Shown: positions 36,314 through 45,295, numbered from the stretch's first letter. The stretch is DNA of 64,000 bases from Chitinophaga sp. GbtcB8 (GCF_019091455.1 NZ_JAGXJN010000018.1:62001-126000), one strand, 5' to 3'. Made by a program: numbers and translations. Notes: generated by a model from the letters alone, not told the origin.

Positions 36314-36997
36314 TTAGCCGTGGAGCCCGCACTCTTTCTTGGATTGCTCCCACCACCAGCGGCCCGCGCGGGGATGCTCTCCCGGCTCAATGGCGCGGGT
36401 ACAGGGGGCGCAGCCGATGCTTACAAAGCCCTGGTTGTGCAATTTGTTGAAGGGTACGTTGTGCTTGTCCAGGTAGGCCAGCATTTCCTCATAGGTCCAG
36501 TTCACCAGGGGGTTAAATTTGTATAACCCGCGGGCTTCGTCCCATTCCAGGGCTTCCAGTGCCTGCCGGTTCTCGGATTGCTCTGCCCGCAGGCCCGTGA
36601 TCCATACTTTAACGCCCTGTAACGCACGGTTCAGCGGTACTACTTTACGAATGAAACAACACTCCTTGCGGTTCTCCACCGAATCATAAAAGCTGTTAAA
36701 GCCTTTTTCCGCTACCAGTTTTTCCACGGCAGCGGTTTCAGGGAAATAAGTTTCAAAGGGCTGTTTGTAGCGGGCGCGGGTAAGGTCCATCAGCTCATAG
36801 GTTTCCTGGAACAGGCGGCCGGTGTCCAGCGTAAACACCCGTACGGGTAATTTATTGCGCCAGATCATATCCGCCAGTACCTGGTCTTCCTGTCCAAAAG
36901 AGGTGGAAAAAGCCACAGCACCCGGAAACTGTTCTGTAAGATATTGAATGGCAGCTGTTTCAGACAGTCCTGCCAATGCGGTTTTAATGTCTGTCAT
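36314..36997 (-). CDS. cysH: Adenylylsulfate reductase (assimilatory), CysH family
   Basis: Reduces APS to sulfite and AMP with thioredoxin. 227 residues. PP-loop SFGQEDQVLAD, then RLFQETYELMD. Two cysteine pairs, CC in KECCFIRK and CxxC in GCAPCTRA, mark the [4Fe-4S] APS-reductase class and not the PAPS class; the catalytic Cys is in the C-terminal KKECGLHG. This fits the lack of APS kinase in the neighbourhood. A palindrome overlaps its promoter. Confidence 0.95.
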   Translation of the reverse strand: MTDIKTALAGLSETAAIQYLTEQFPGAVAFSTSFGQEDQVLADMIWRNKLPVRVFTLDTGRLFQETYELMDLTRARYKQPFETYFPETAAVEKLVAEKGFNSFYDSVENRKECCFIRKVVPLNRALQGVKVWITGLRAEQSENRQALEALEWDEARGLYKFNPLVNWTYEEMLAYLDKHNVPFNKLHNQGFVSIGCAPCTRAIEPGEHPRAGRWWWEQSKKECGLHG

Positions 36998-37015
36998 GTA
37001 CTTCCTTAGCTAGAG

Positions 37016-37049
37016 CAAAAATACATAAATCCTATAAAAACTATAGGAT
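37016..37049 (-). promoter_or_regulatory. cysH promoter with overlapping palindromic operator
   Basis: On the minus strand TATTTTTG (37023-37016) matches the -7 box, 19 bases from the start codon of cysH. The palindrome ATCCTATA-N5-TATAGGAT (37029-37049) lies directly upstream, in the -7/-33 spacer. A protein bound there would block the promoter. The adjacent Rrf2 gene is the natural candidate. Confidence 0.6.
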
Positions 37050-37214
37050 ATAGGGGTAAAAATAGTTAAGAATTTATGCACGGCTGACAAAACGGGGGAG
37101 GACCTGCAGAGCATAAGCCACCGCAGCAGGCCAAACGCCTGCAACATAAGCAACAGATCATAAAGAAGAAGGAGGGATTTCAGAGGATGGGGTTGCTGTA
37201 AAGGCCAATAAAAA

Positions 37215-37239
37215 GCAGCTACCAAAGTTTGGTAGCTGC
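37215..37239 (-). terminator. Terminator of the Rrf2 gene
   Basis: A 12-bp stem GCAGCTACCAAA (37215-37226) with TTTGGTAGCTGC (37228-37239), with T5 following on the minus strand. It lies 2 bases beyond the Rrf2 stop codon, so Rrf2 and cysH are separate units. Confidence 0.85.
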
Positions 37240-37241
37240 AG

Positions 37242-37658
37242 CTAATTACGTGTAAGAATGTCTTTCAATGTTTTGTTTTCCAGCAATTTAAGCGTTGCAT
37301 CCCTCACCTTCGACATTACCTCGTTCAACCCGCAAACGGCTTCGTTCTTACAGGTTTCACAGCGCTCATAATAGTTCAGGCTTACGCATGGCAGCAGGGC
37401 TATAGGCCCGTCCAGCAAGCGTATAATGCGGGCCAGCGGTATTTCCTTGGGCGTGCGCATCAGGTAATATCCACCACCTTTTCCTTTCTTACTCCCCAAA
37501 ATTCCGGCATTCTTTAATTCCAGCAGTATATTTTCCAGGAACTTAATGGAAATATTCTTTTCCTGGGCAATCTCCGAAATCAGAACGGGACCCTTATCTG
37601 CATTTTCTGCCAGGTGTATCAAGGCATGAAAGGCATATTGTGTTTTTTTTGAAAGCAT
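37242..37658 (-). CDS. Rrf2 family transcriptional regulator
   Basis: A 138-residue winged-helix regulator of the Rrf2 family (which includes IscR, CymR and NsrR). The N-terminus MLSKKTQYAFHALIHLA and the recognition region ISIKFLENILLELKNAGIL are typical, with wing GKGGGYYLMRTP. It has four cysteines in LPCVSLNYYERC and CKNEAVC, more than the three of IscR, so an Fe-S or thiol sensor is plausible. It lies upstream of cysH-cysD-cysN, and a palindrome overlaps the cysH promoter, so a sulfur-status role is inferred. Confidence 0.9.
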   Translation of the reverse strand: MLSKKTQYAFHALIHLAENADKGPVLISEIAQEKNISIKFLENILLELKNAGILGSKKGKGGGYYLMRTPKEIPLARIIRLLDGPIALLPCVSLNYYERCETCKNEAVCGLNEVMSKVRDATLKLLENKTLKDILTRN

Positions 37659-37703
37659 ATAAAAACGATTTGCATCTCCTCACCCAGATGTGCGAATTGC
37701 TGG

Positions 37704-37711
37704 CAAATATA
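37704..37711 (-). promoter_or_regulatory. -7 box for the Rrf2 gene
   Basis: TATATTTG on the minus strand matches TAnnTTTG, about 45 bases before the start codon at 37658. No clear -33 element. Confidence 0.45.
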
Positions 37712-37727
37712 TTTAAAAGTTTGAAGT

Positions 37728-38444
37728 TTACAGGCTAAGCACGTCCTTCATGGTAAAGATGCCCTTTTTGCCATTCAGCCATTCAGCTGCTATTACAGCG
37801 CCGGCAGCAAATCCCTCGCGGGAGTGGGCCGTATGGGTAATGGAGATATCGTCAATAGCAGAGGTGTAGGTAATACTATGGGTACCTGGGGCGGGGTCTT
37901 CCCGTTTGCTGATGATGGACAGCTCCTGCGGCTGGCTGCTTTCCTGGTTCACCCAGCCGGCCTTACGGTCCAGCTTATCCAGGATATGCTCTGCCAGTGT
38001 AATGGCTGTGCCGCTGGGCGCATCCTTCTTCTGGGTATGGTGGATCTCTTCCATCTTCACATCATACTGGGACTGGGTAGACATCAGCTCTGCTAGGCGT
38101 TTATTGATCTCGAAAAAAATATTCACCCCAATGCTGAAGTTACTGGCGTACAGGAAGCCCTGGTGTTTTTCCAGGCAGTGTGCCTTTACATCCGGCAGCT
38201 TTTCCAGCCAGCCTGTAGTGCCGCATACCACCGGTACATTGGCTTCAAAACATTTCAGTATATTGGAATAGGCGGTTTCCGGGGTGGTAAATTCAATAGC
38301 TACATCGGCCTGCTGCAGGTGTTCCTTTTCCAGCAGGTGTTTATTGTCCAGGTCTATACGATGAATCACTGTATGTCCTTTCGCTGTTGCAATGGCTTCT
38401 ATAGCCTTTCCCATTTTACCGTATCCGATAAGTGCTATTTTCAT
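37728..38444 (-). CDS. dapB: 4-hydroxy-tetrahydrodipicolinate reductase
   Basis: NAD(P)H-dependent step of lysine/diaminopimelate synthesis. 238 residues, the short form usual in Bacteroidota. Dinucleotide site LIGYGKMGKAIE, then CGTTGW, and the catalytic block EIHHTQKKDAPSGTA. It is the last gene of the parA-parB-DUF5683-dapB cluster, 20 bases behind DUF5683. Confidence 0.96.
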   Translation of the reverse strand: MKIALIGYGKMGKAIEAIATAKGHTVIHRIDLDNKHLLEKEHLQQADVAIEFTTPETAYSNILKCFEANVPVVCGTTGWLEKLPDVKAHCLEKHQGFLYASNFSIGVNIFFEINKRLAELMSTQSQYDVKMEEIHHTQKKDAPSGTAITLAEHILDKLDRKAGWVNQESSQPQELSIISKREDPAPGTHSITYTSAIDDISITHTAHSREGFAAGAVIAAEWLNGKKGIFTMKDVLSL

Positions 38445-38464
38445 AAATTGATCTGATTACTTAA

Positions 38465-39151
38465 CTATTTTCCGAAAACCCATCCACCTTTATTCTTTCC
38501 CTTTACCTTACCCAGGTTTATTTGCAGGCTTAAACCCAGGGAGCGGTTATCCAGCATTTTGGGAACAACCCGCATACTCAGGTCGTCATTCATATTCCAG
38601 TCGCGCAGGTGTGCAAACACCGTGGCATCAATAATATTCAGGCCATAGGCCAGTATAAATACCAGCACGGAATAATCCACGTACTGCCGGTAGGCATCGC
38701 GCAGGATCTTCAGGGATTCTGCATTATTATAGATCTCCGCATACTTGTCAACCGTATTGGCATTACCATCCATACGAATGCGGTAAGCATCGCGGTAGTC
38801 TTTATAGTAGTTAAAGTTGCCGATAAAAAAACCGGCGGAAATGCCCATAGCGGCATATACCAAAGGTATTTTCCAGTACTCGCGGTTATAGGCCTGGCCC
38901 AAACCCGGCACCACGGCAGAGTAGAAGGCAGCCTTACGCGGACTGTGGGGATTCTTAAACAAGCCGGATACAATAACGGAATCCTTTTTAGCAGCAGGTT
39001 TGTGCGTAGTATCCGTACCAGGCTTCAATGTGTTGGGAATAATGGTATCCTGCGCGTATAACGGCCTGCAGGTGCAGCCAGCTATAAGCAGGAGAAGGAG
39101 GAAACGGCATAGTAGGTAGTGAAATGTATGCCCGGCCTTATTTTTTGCCAC
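38465..39151 (-). CDS. DUF5683 membrane protein
   Basis: A 228-residue protein with an N-terminal hydrophobic segment (LLLLLIAGC, signal ending LYAQ) and the DUF5683 core: AAFYSAVVPGLGQAYN, then membrane helix VYAAMGISAGFFIG and YVDYSVLVFILAYGLNIIDA. The family is linked with ParAB and DapB in Bacteroidota gene order. The function is unknown. It overlaps the end of parB by 14 bases. Confidence 0.88.
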   Translation of the reverse strand: MAKNKAGHTFHYLLCRFLLLLLIAGCTCRPLYAQDTIIPNTLKPGTDTTHKPAAKKDSVIVSGLFKNPHSPRKAAFYSAVVPGLGQAYNREYWKIPLVYAAMGISAGFFIGNFNYYKDYRDAYRIRMDGNANTVDKYAEIYNNAESLKILRDAYRQYVDYSVLVFILAYGLNIIDATVFAHLRDWNMNDDLSMRVVPKMLDNRSLGLSLQINLGKVKGKNKGGWVFGK

Positions 39152-40058
39152 CGTATAAATCTATTTTTTCCAGTATGCTGTCCAGCTCTTCGTCTGAGTA
39201 AAATTCAATCGTAACACTGCCTTTACCCGTCTTTGATCTATCCAGCAATACTTTAGTTGCAAAATGAGAGGCTAAGTTATCTTCTATTTTCTGATATGCC
39301 GGGGGAAGGGAATTTTTTATTGGTTTTTTAACAGTTCCTTTTTCAACATGGTTCACCTTTCTTACCAGCTCTTCTGCCTGGCGTACGGAAAGACCGTTCT
39401 TAACCACCTCGTTAAAAATGAACAGCTGTTTTTCTACGTTCTCCACACCGATCAGCGCGCGGGCATGGCCCATGCTGATCTGCGCATTGCGCACTGCTAC
39501 CTGTATATCAGGGGGCAGCTTCAGTAAGCGGATATAATTGGTAACGGTGCTTCTTTCTTTGCCCATCCGGTCGGCCACCTGCTCCTGTGTAAAGGTGCAT
39601 TCATCCATCAGGCGTTTGTAGCTCAGGCCAATTTCTATAGCATTCAGGTTTTCCCTTTGCAGGTTTTCCAGCAGGGCCAGCTCCAGCAATTCCTGGTCAT
39701 TGGCCTGCCGTACATACGCGGGAATATCCTTTATGCCGGCCATTTTGCTGGCGCGTAAACGCCTTTCACCTGCTATCAGCTGGAACTTTTTACCAACTTT
39801 GGCTACGGTAATGGGCTGTATAATATCGTGCAGCTTAATGGAATGGCTCAACTCCTGTAACGCCTGCTCATCAAAGTCACGCCGCGGCTGCTTTGGGTTC
39901 ACCTCGATCTGATCCAGCGGAATACGCTCAATACCGGTAGCGGCAGCCACCACTTTATCTCCCAGGGCACTGGAAGTTTGTTTCAGATCAGTATCAATGT
40001 TTTGCAGCAGCGAGCGGATGCCTTTTCCCAACGCCTCTTTCTTACTCGGATTGGTCAT
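39138..40058 (-). CDS. parB: ParB chromosome partitioning protein
   Basis: Binds parS centromere sites and spreads as a CTP-dependent clamp; partner of ParA in chromosome segregation. 306 residues. The N-terminal CTPase domain has IEVNPKQPRRDFDE and GERRLRASKM (C-motif GERRxRA), followed by HTH (FTQEQVADRMGKERSTVTNYIRLL in parts: QEQVADRMGKERSTV). A C-terminal dimer domain completes it. Its start overlaps the parA end by 17 bases. No parS-like 16-mer was found in the window by eye. Confidence 0.96.
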   Translation of the reverse strand: MTNPSKKEALGKGIRSLLQNIDTDLKQTSSALGDKVVAAATGIERIPLDQIEVNPKQPRRDFDEQALQELSHSIKLHDIIQPITVAKVGKKFQLIAGERRLRASKMAGIKDIPAYVRQANDQELLELALLENLQRENLNAIEIGLSYKRLMDECTFTQEQVADRMGKERSTVTNYIRLLKLPPDIQVAVRNAQISMGHARALIGVENVEKQLFIFNEVVKNGLSVRQAEELVRKVNHVEKGTVKKPIKNSLPPAYQKIEDNLASHFATKVLLDRSKTGKGSVTIEFYSDEELDSILEKIDLYGGKK

Positions 40059-40863
40059 CGTTTATGGCTAGTATTTTATCTTCTAAGTTAATTTTTGTAA
40101 AGTTATTCTTCTGTAATATTTCTTTGGCCAGGTTCAGATAGTTAATGGCGCCGGTGCTGGCAGCATCATACATGATCACGGATTTACCGAAGCTGGGCGC
40201 TTCACCCAGTTTGGTATTACGGTGAATGATCGTATTGAATACGCTTTCTTCAAAGTGTTGTTTTACCTCGTCCACCACCTGGTTGCTCAGGCGCAAACGG
40301 CCATCGTACATGGTCATCAGAATGCCTTCTATTTCGAGGGATGTATTCAGCCTGCTTTGAACGATCTTAATGGTATTCAGCAACTTACCCAAACCTTCCA
40401 GTGCAAAGAACTCGCACTGTACGGGTATGATCACAGAATCGGAAGCCACCAGGGCATTCACGGTGATCAGGCCCAGGGAAGGGGAGCAGTCTACAATCAC
40501 AAAATCATAATCCTGCTTCACGGAATCTATCACCTGTTTCATCACCTGCTCACGGCTGGGGTGGTTGATCAGCTCCAGCTCCGCACCTACCAGGTCAATA
40601 TGGGCGGGCAGCACTTTCAGGTTCGGGGTATCTGATTCCAGTACCACATCTTTGGCCTGCACATCATTCACCATGCAATCATACAGGCTTTGCTGTATGT
40701 TACGCAGGTCAAAACCCAACCCGGTGGTGCTGTTCGCCTGCGGGTCTGCGTCTACCAGCAAGGTTTTAAATTCCAGCACGGCCAGGCTGCTGGCCAGGTT
40801 TATTGCGCTGGTGGTTTTACCTACGCCCCCTTTTTGATTGGCGATTGCGATTGTTCTTGCCAT
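40042..40863 (-). CDS. parA: ParA/Soj family chromosome partitioning ATPase
   Basis: ATPase that positions ParB-parS complexes on the nucleoid. 273 residues. The deviant Walker A is KGGVGKTTSAINLA, Walker A' is LLVDADPQANST, Walker B FVIVDCSPSLG. Length and lack of an N-terminal HTH fit chromosomal Soj-type. First gene of parA-parB-DUF5683-dapB, all overlapping or closely spaced. Confidence 0.96.
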   Translation of the reverse strand: MARTIAIANQKGGVGKTTSAINLASSLAVLEFKTLLVDADPQANSTTGLGFDLRNIQQSLYDCMVNDVQAKDVVLESDTPNLKVLPAHIDLVGAELELINHPSREQVMKQVIDSVKQDYDFVIVDCSPSLGLITVNALVASDSVIIPVQCEFFALEGLGKLLNTIKIVQSRLNTSLEIEGILMTMYDGRLRLSNQVVDEVKQHFEESVFNTIIHRNTKLGEAPSFGKSVIMYDAASTGAINYLNLAKEILQKNNFTKINLEDKILAINDDQSE

Positions 40864-40920
40864 TTGTTAAATTGAATATTCTTAGGTTATTTATAGGATA
40901 ATAGGATAATAAATAAACTC

Positions 40921-40999
40921 TTAGCTGTTGGTTGATTAGTTTTTAGCAATGGCCGTTTGTTAAAGCTAACGGCTAAATGCTAACCGCTAAAGGCTGATC
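40921..40999. repeat. Heptad tract, word GCTAACN/GCTAAAN
   Basis: Five units of 7 from 40965 to 40999, with a partial complementary region at 40921-40948. It lies between parA and the UPF0173 gene and includes the stop codon of the latter (complement of 40987-40989), so the last two units are coding for its C-terminal residues. Confidence 0.75.
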
Positions 41000-41667
41000 G
41001 TGCTATTGATCTCCGGAAGCAACAGCTCCAGTCCGGCATCCGCAAAAGCCTGTTTGGCTTTGTCCGTGTCTATCTTAATAAACCCAAAAGTATCGTAATG
41101 AACTCCTATAATACGCTTACATTCTATAAACTCTGCGGCAATAATGGCGTCCTCTACGCCCATGGTAAAATTATCGCCAATAGGCAGCACTGCAAAATCT
41201 AATTTAGCAAAGCGGGGCACCAGCTCCATATCAAAGGTGAGGGCTGTATCGCCGCTATAATAAAAGTTACCTGCCGGGGTAGTGAAAATGAACCCTAAGG
41301 GATTACCGCCATAGGACCCGTCCGGCAAGCCGCTGGAGTGGTGGGCCACTACGCATTTTACCGTGCCAAAGTCAAACTGCCACTTACCACCCGTGTTCAT
41401 GGGATGGGTTTTTTCAATACCCTGCTTACCGGCCCAGGTAGCCAGCTCATAGCTGCCTACTACAGTAGCATTTGTACGGCGGGCCAGGTTCACCAGGTCG
41501 GCCACATGGTCGTCATGCCCATGGGAAACAAAGATGTAATCTGCACCTATCGTGTTCACATCCACCGCTTTAGCCAGCTCATTATAGGTAATGAAGGGGT
41601 CAAAAAGGATCTTTTTGCCCTGGATCTCTACCGAAAAACAAGAATGGCCGTAATAAGTAAATTGCAT
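40987..41667 (-). CDS. UPF0173-type metal-dependent hydrolase
   Basis: A 226-residue beta-lactamase-fold hydrolase. Metal motif SHGHDDHVAD, with YGHSCFSVE at the N-terminus and YYSGDTALTFDMELV carrying further ligands. Relatives are YtkL/UlaG-like; UlaG is an L-ascorbate-6-P lactonase, but the substrate of this class is unknown. No signal peptide. Confidence 0.9.
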   Translation of the reverse strand: MQFTYYGHSCFSVEIQGKKILFDPFITYNELAKAVDVNTIGADYIFVSHGHDDHVADLVNLARRTNATVVGSYELATWAGKQGIEKTHPMNTGGKWQFDFGTVKCVVAHHSSGLPDGSYGGNPLGFIFTTPAGNFYYSGDTALTFDMELVPRFAKLDFAVLPIGDNFTMGVEDAIIAAEFIECKRIIGVHYDTFGFIKIDTDKAKQAFADAGLELLLPEINSTISL

Positions 41668-41937
41668 TGGCTAACTGCTTTATAATGAATGGTTCATTAT
41701 TGATACAACATCCCGAATGTGACAAAAATACAACGATTAGGCTAATATATGCGGTGCCCACTTATTTATTTATTCACAAAAATTGGTGGAGTTTAATGTT
41801 AATAGGATGGAAATGAAGCTTTTGCAGCCAGGGATGTGCTCCCTGCATAATTGTAGCAACATTTTTGATGTGGTCATACAATATGACGGATCGTCAATCG
41901 TCTTCATCAATTTGACACATATAACTTTACTAATACC

Positions 41938-43203
41938 ATGCGCTCAGGAGTTAATTCGCTTGTTCTTATATTATTGATCATTTGCCTGGATATTTACGTT
42001 TTTATGGGTATACGGGCTATTATGAACGGGGCCGCTCCCCGCACCCGTGGCATTGTGTACGGCATTTACTGGCTGATATCCATTGCCTGTATCCTTACCA
42101 TTGTATTGCTGCCTTACCTGCATTGGCACGACTGGAAGCCTATTGTACGCTCTTACGTGATGGCGGTGCTTATAGGGCTGGTAATGGCCAAGCTGCTGGT
42201 AACCCTGTTCCTGCTGGTAGATGATATACGCCGGGGCATTATGTGGCTCATACAACGGTTTGGTAACCGGCCAGCCCCCACAGCGGGCGAGCTGCCTGCA
42301 GGCATTTCCCGATCGCAGTTCCTTACCAAAATGGGCCTGTTAATGGGCGGCAGCTTGTTTGCCACCCTTACTTACGGCTTCTCCAATAAATACAATTACC
42401 GCGTTCACAAAATGAAGCTGGCCTTTAAGAACCTGCCGCAGGCATTTAAAGGGCTGCGCATTGTACAGATCTCTGACGTGCACTCCGGCAGCTTTAATAA
42501 CAAGGAGGCCGTGCTGAAAGGGATAGAGCTGATCAAGGCCCAGCAGGCCGACCTGATCCTGTTTACCGGCGACCTGGTAAATGACCGCGCCACGGAAATG
42601 GACGGTTACATGGATGTGTTTAACCAGCTAAAAGCCCCTATGGGCGTATATTCTACCCTGGGTAACCATGATTATGGCGACTATTACCCCTGGCCGGACC
42701 GCGATGAAACCGGTTACAGCCACCAGCGCGCCCAGAACCTGGACCGCCTGAAACAGATCCATGGCGAATTAGGCTGGCGCCTGCTGATGAATGAGCACGT
42801 AGTACTGGAACGCGATGGACAGCAGATAGCATTGATAGGCATTGAGAACTGGAGCGCCATGAGCCGTTTTCCCAAGTACGGCGATCTGAAAAAGGCATAT
42901 GAAGGCAGCTCCCACATTCCCTTTAAAATATTATTGTCGCACGATCCCACCCATTGGGATGCCCAGGTACGCCCGGAATACCCGGATATAGATCTGATGC
43001 TGGCCGGCCATACCCATGGTATGCAGTTTGGTGTGGAAATACCCGGTGTGCGCTGGAGCCCTGCCCAGTACTTTTATAAGGAATGGGCCGGCCTGTATAA
43101 GGAAGGCGCCCAACGCCTGTATGTGAACCGTGGTTACGGCTTTTTAGGTTATCCCGGCCGCGTAGGCATATTGCCGGAAATTACGGTGATAGAGTTGGCG
43201 TAG
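41938..43203 (+). CDS. Membrane-anchored metallophosphoesterase
   Basis: A 421-residue protein. Residues 1-100 hold three membrane helices (LVLILLIICLDIYVFMG; IYWLISIACILTIVLLPYL; YVMAVLIGLVMAKLLVTLFLL). A short hydrophobic segment follows near 130. Residues 165-420 are the YkuE/YaeI-like catalytic domain: QISDVHSGSF, FTGDLVND, LGNHDYGDY, LLSHDPTHWD, LAGHTHGMQFG. YaeI-type enzymes act on UDP-2,3-diacylglucosamine, but this class also includes uncharacterised members, so substrate is open. Followed after 27 bases by an outer-membrane protein gene, likely the same transcript. Confidence 0.9.
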   Translation: MRSGVNSLVLILLIICLDIYVFMGIRAIMNGAAPRTRGIVYGIYWLISIACILTIVLLPYLHWHDWKPIVRSYVMAVLIGLVMAKLLVTLFLLVDDIRRGIMWLIQRFGNRPAPTAGELPAGISRSQFLTKMGLLMGGSLFATLTYGFSNKYNYRVHKMKLAFKNLPQAFKGLRIVQISDVHSGSFNNKEAVLKGIELIKAQQADLILFTGDLVNDRATEMDGYMDVFNQLKAPMGVYSTLGNHDYGDYYPWPDRDETGYSHQRAQNLDRLKQIHGELGWRLLMNEHVVLERDGQQIALIGIENWSAMSRFPKYGDLKKAYEGSSHIPFKILLSHDPTHWDAQVRPEYPDIDLMLAGHTHGMQFGVEIPGVRWSPAQYFYKEWAGLYKEGAQRLYVNRGYGFLGYPGRVGILPEITVIELA

Positions 43204-43230
43204 GTTCCCGAAATCTCCTATCTTGCGTCC

Positions 43231-44205
43231 ATGTGGAAACACCGGTGCATTATACTTTTATCCCTATTATGCTGCAGCCGGATGGTTGCAGGACAATCAC
43301 TGGCAGAGCTGGAACGGCAGCTGGATTCCCTGTTGCAAAAACAGGCTACGAACGATGTGCTGTTAAGTATAGGCTACGGTAATAACCCTGCTTATGGCAG
43401 CAAAACAACCAACTTTGAGCGGCCCATCGTAATGAAGACTTTTCTCTCGCCCTCTGTTGCCTACTATCATAAGTCCGGTTTTTTTGGATCGCTGAGCGGT
43501 TACTATCTTACAGATTCAGAAAAGAATCCCTGGTTTGAATGGGACCTCTCTGCCGGTTACGACTACACGAAAAGCCGGAAGTTCCTGGCTGGTATTTCGT
43601 ATACCCATTACTTTTTTTCAGACTCCAGTGATGTACCGCTTACCCCTATAAAAAATGAATTGTTTGCCTACTTCTATTACCGTGGCTGGTGGCTGCAGCC
43701 CGGCATTAGCCTGGATTTTGGCTGGGGACAGCAAACAGGTACCACTACCTCTTACCGGCAAATAGGCCGTTTGCCCATCCGGATACGGGATGAGGTGACC
43801 ACTACAGAATCCGGCAGGGATTTTAATATGATACTGGCCGTACGCCATCCGTTTATTTTTATGGATGTATTAAAGTATGATGATGTATTGCTCATTACAC
43901 CTTCTCTTGGGTTAACTATGGGCACTGCGCATTATTACAGCAATATGAAGGCCTTCCAGTACATATCCCGCTCTGCAAAGATCAAACAGGATATTAAAAA
44001 AAGTAAAAAGAATGTGAATGGCCAGCCCATGGAATCCAGTGACCATACCGGCTTTGAGCCCCGCGCGCTGGATCTGACCCTAAATTGCTCTTACCTCATA
44101 GGCCGCTTTACCCTGGCGCCGGCTTACACGGTATTTAAACCCCTGCAGGGAGAAGATACCAGTATTATGAGTTACTTCACCGCTAAAGTTAGTTTTGAAT
44201 TTTAA
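43231..44205 (+). CDS. Hypothetical outer-membrane beta-barrel protein
   Basis: A 324-residue exported protein with a signal peptide ending VAGQ (residue 22), then a short coiled region (LAELERQLDSLLQKQ). The rest alternates aromatic-rich beta strands (SPSVAYYHKSGFFGSLSGYY in pieces; FLAGISYTHYFF; GWWLQPGISLDFGW) and ends in SYFTAKVSFEF, with a terminal Phe as in outer-membrane barrels. No named family was recognised. It is likely co-transcribed with the phosphoesterase. Confidence 0.75.
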   Translation: MWKHRCIILLSLLCCSRMVAGQSLAELERQLDSLLQKQATNDVLLSIGYGNNPAYGSKTTNFERPIVMKTFLSPSVAYYHKSGFFGSLSGYYLTDSEKNPWFEWDLSAGYDYTKSRKFLAGISYTHYFFSDSSDVPLTPIKNELFAYFYYRGWWLQPGISLDFGWGQQTGTTTSYRQIGRLPIRIRDEVTTTESGRDFNMILAVRHPFIFMDVLKYDDVLLITPSLGLTMGTAHYYSNMKAFQYISRSAKIKQDIKKSKKNVNGQPMESSDHTGFEPRALDLTLNCSYLIGRFTLAPAYTVFKPLQGEDTSIMSYFTAKVSFEF

Positions 44206-44381
44206 CAGATTACCGGTTTTTTTATTGTGTTGAGCACAGTTTATGAATGTTTAAGAAACATAGCATAGATTTTGCTACTACAAAAAAATAACAATGCTGT
44301 GTAGGGGAAAAGGAAACAGATTCCGTCTATAAGCAGAAGTCATATCAATAGAAAAACACCATCAAATCAAAACAACTGCAC

Positions 44382-45005
44382 ATGAAAAAACTGATTCTTG
44401 CGGTGGCAGTACTTGTCGTAACTGCTTTTTCATTTTCTACCGCCCATGCTCAGGACAGACTATTACGCTTTGGATTTAAAGGAGGTGCAAACCTTGGTAA
44501 ACTGGATGGTACCGGTTACAATGACGGATTTAAGCTGGGCTATCACCTGGGCGGTTTTGCGCAGGTAAACCTGGTAAAAGGTTTTGGTGTACAGGGTGAA
44601 TTGATCTTCTCTTCCACCAAAACAAAAACAACGGATAATTTCAGTGAGATCTATAATACAGATAACCTGAACGATCCATCCAACGACAACAAAAAGATCA
44701 GCTTAAATTATTTAAGCATTCCCATCCTGGCTAACTTCAATTTAGGTACGCCCCGTTTGAAGCTGCAGGTAGGTCCCCAGTTCAGCGCATTGCTGGGTGG
44801 CAAGAATGCCCTGGAAGGTACTAAAGATGCCTTTAAAGGCAGCGACGTAGCAGGCGCAGCCGGCTTATGGATACAGCTGCCTATTGTGAACATCAGCGCC
44901 CGTTACATCATTGGTTTTACCGATGTGAAAAATGCAAGCGATGTAGCTAATACCAGCAACTGGAAAAACCAGTCTATTCAGCTGGGCGTGGGTGTAACGT
45001 TGTAA
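44382..45005 (+). CDS. Porin family outer membrane protein
   Basis: A 207-residue beta-barrel protein of the 'outer membrane protein beta-barrel domain' class. Signal peptide ends AHAQ (residue 24). Strands such as FGFKGGANLGKLDG, GYHLGGFAQVNLVKGF, GVQGELIFSS and LQVGPQFSALLGGK are typical. It closes with IQLGVGVTL. These are small porin-like proteins of unknown cargo. It has its own terminator. Confidence 0.88.
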   Translation: MKKLILAVAVLVVTAFSFSTAHAQDRLLRFGFKGGANLGKLDGTGYNDGFKLGYHLGGFAQVNLVKGFGVQGELIFSSTKTKTTDNFSEIYNTDNLNDPSNDNKKISLNYLSIPILANFNLGTPRLKLQVGPQFSALLGGKNALEGTKDAFKGSDVAGAAGLWIQLPIVNISARYIIGFTDVKNASDVANTSNWKNQSIQLGVGVTL

Positions 45006-45190
45006 TTACGAATTGAGTACTGTATAAATTAAAAGGCCTGCATCTTAAATGCAGGCTTTTTAATTTATAGTATTTTGCTCAATTGCATTTCCATCATTTA
45101 CTGCATGCTAATTGCTAGTTGATCAATTTAGCTCTCATCCCCACTAATCCATCCACTGCATTCCAGTTCGCAATTCGTAATTCAAAATTT
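45003..45190. repeat. AATTACGAATTG inverted repeat around terminator
   Basis: AATTACGAATTG at about 45004-45015 and its complement near 45170-45183 flank the gap before lon. The right copy has a 7-base register (CAATTCG, TAATTCA). Between them lies a separate terminator hairpin at 45031-45061. Confidence 0.6.
45031..45061 (+). terminator. Hairpin terminator of the porin-family gene
   Basis: GCCTGCAT (45036-45043) pairs with ATGCAGGC (45049-45056), extended by A-T pairs, with T5 after. It is 26 bases beyond the stop. Confidence 0.85.
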
Positions 45191-45295
45191 ATGTGGCATT
45201 ATCCTTGAACCATATACTATAATACTAAAAATAGGGGGTAACATAGCCTTTGGGCTGACAAATTGTCTACCTTCACATGGAATTAAACTATTGCG

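Noticed and set aside
37010..37225. 71-codon open frame on the minus strand between cysH and the Rrf2 gene
   Set aside because: It spans the cysH promoter, palindrome and Rrf2 terminator, and has low-complexity Leu-rich content. No family resemblance.
41783..41977. 64-codon open frame upstream of the membrane phosphoesterase
   Set aside because: It overlaps the start of the real gene in another frame and shows no protein-like pattern.
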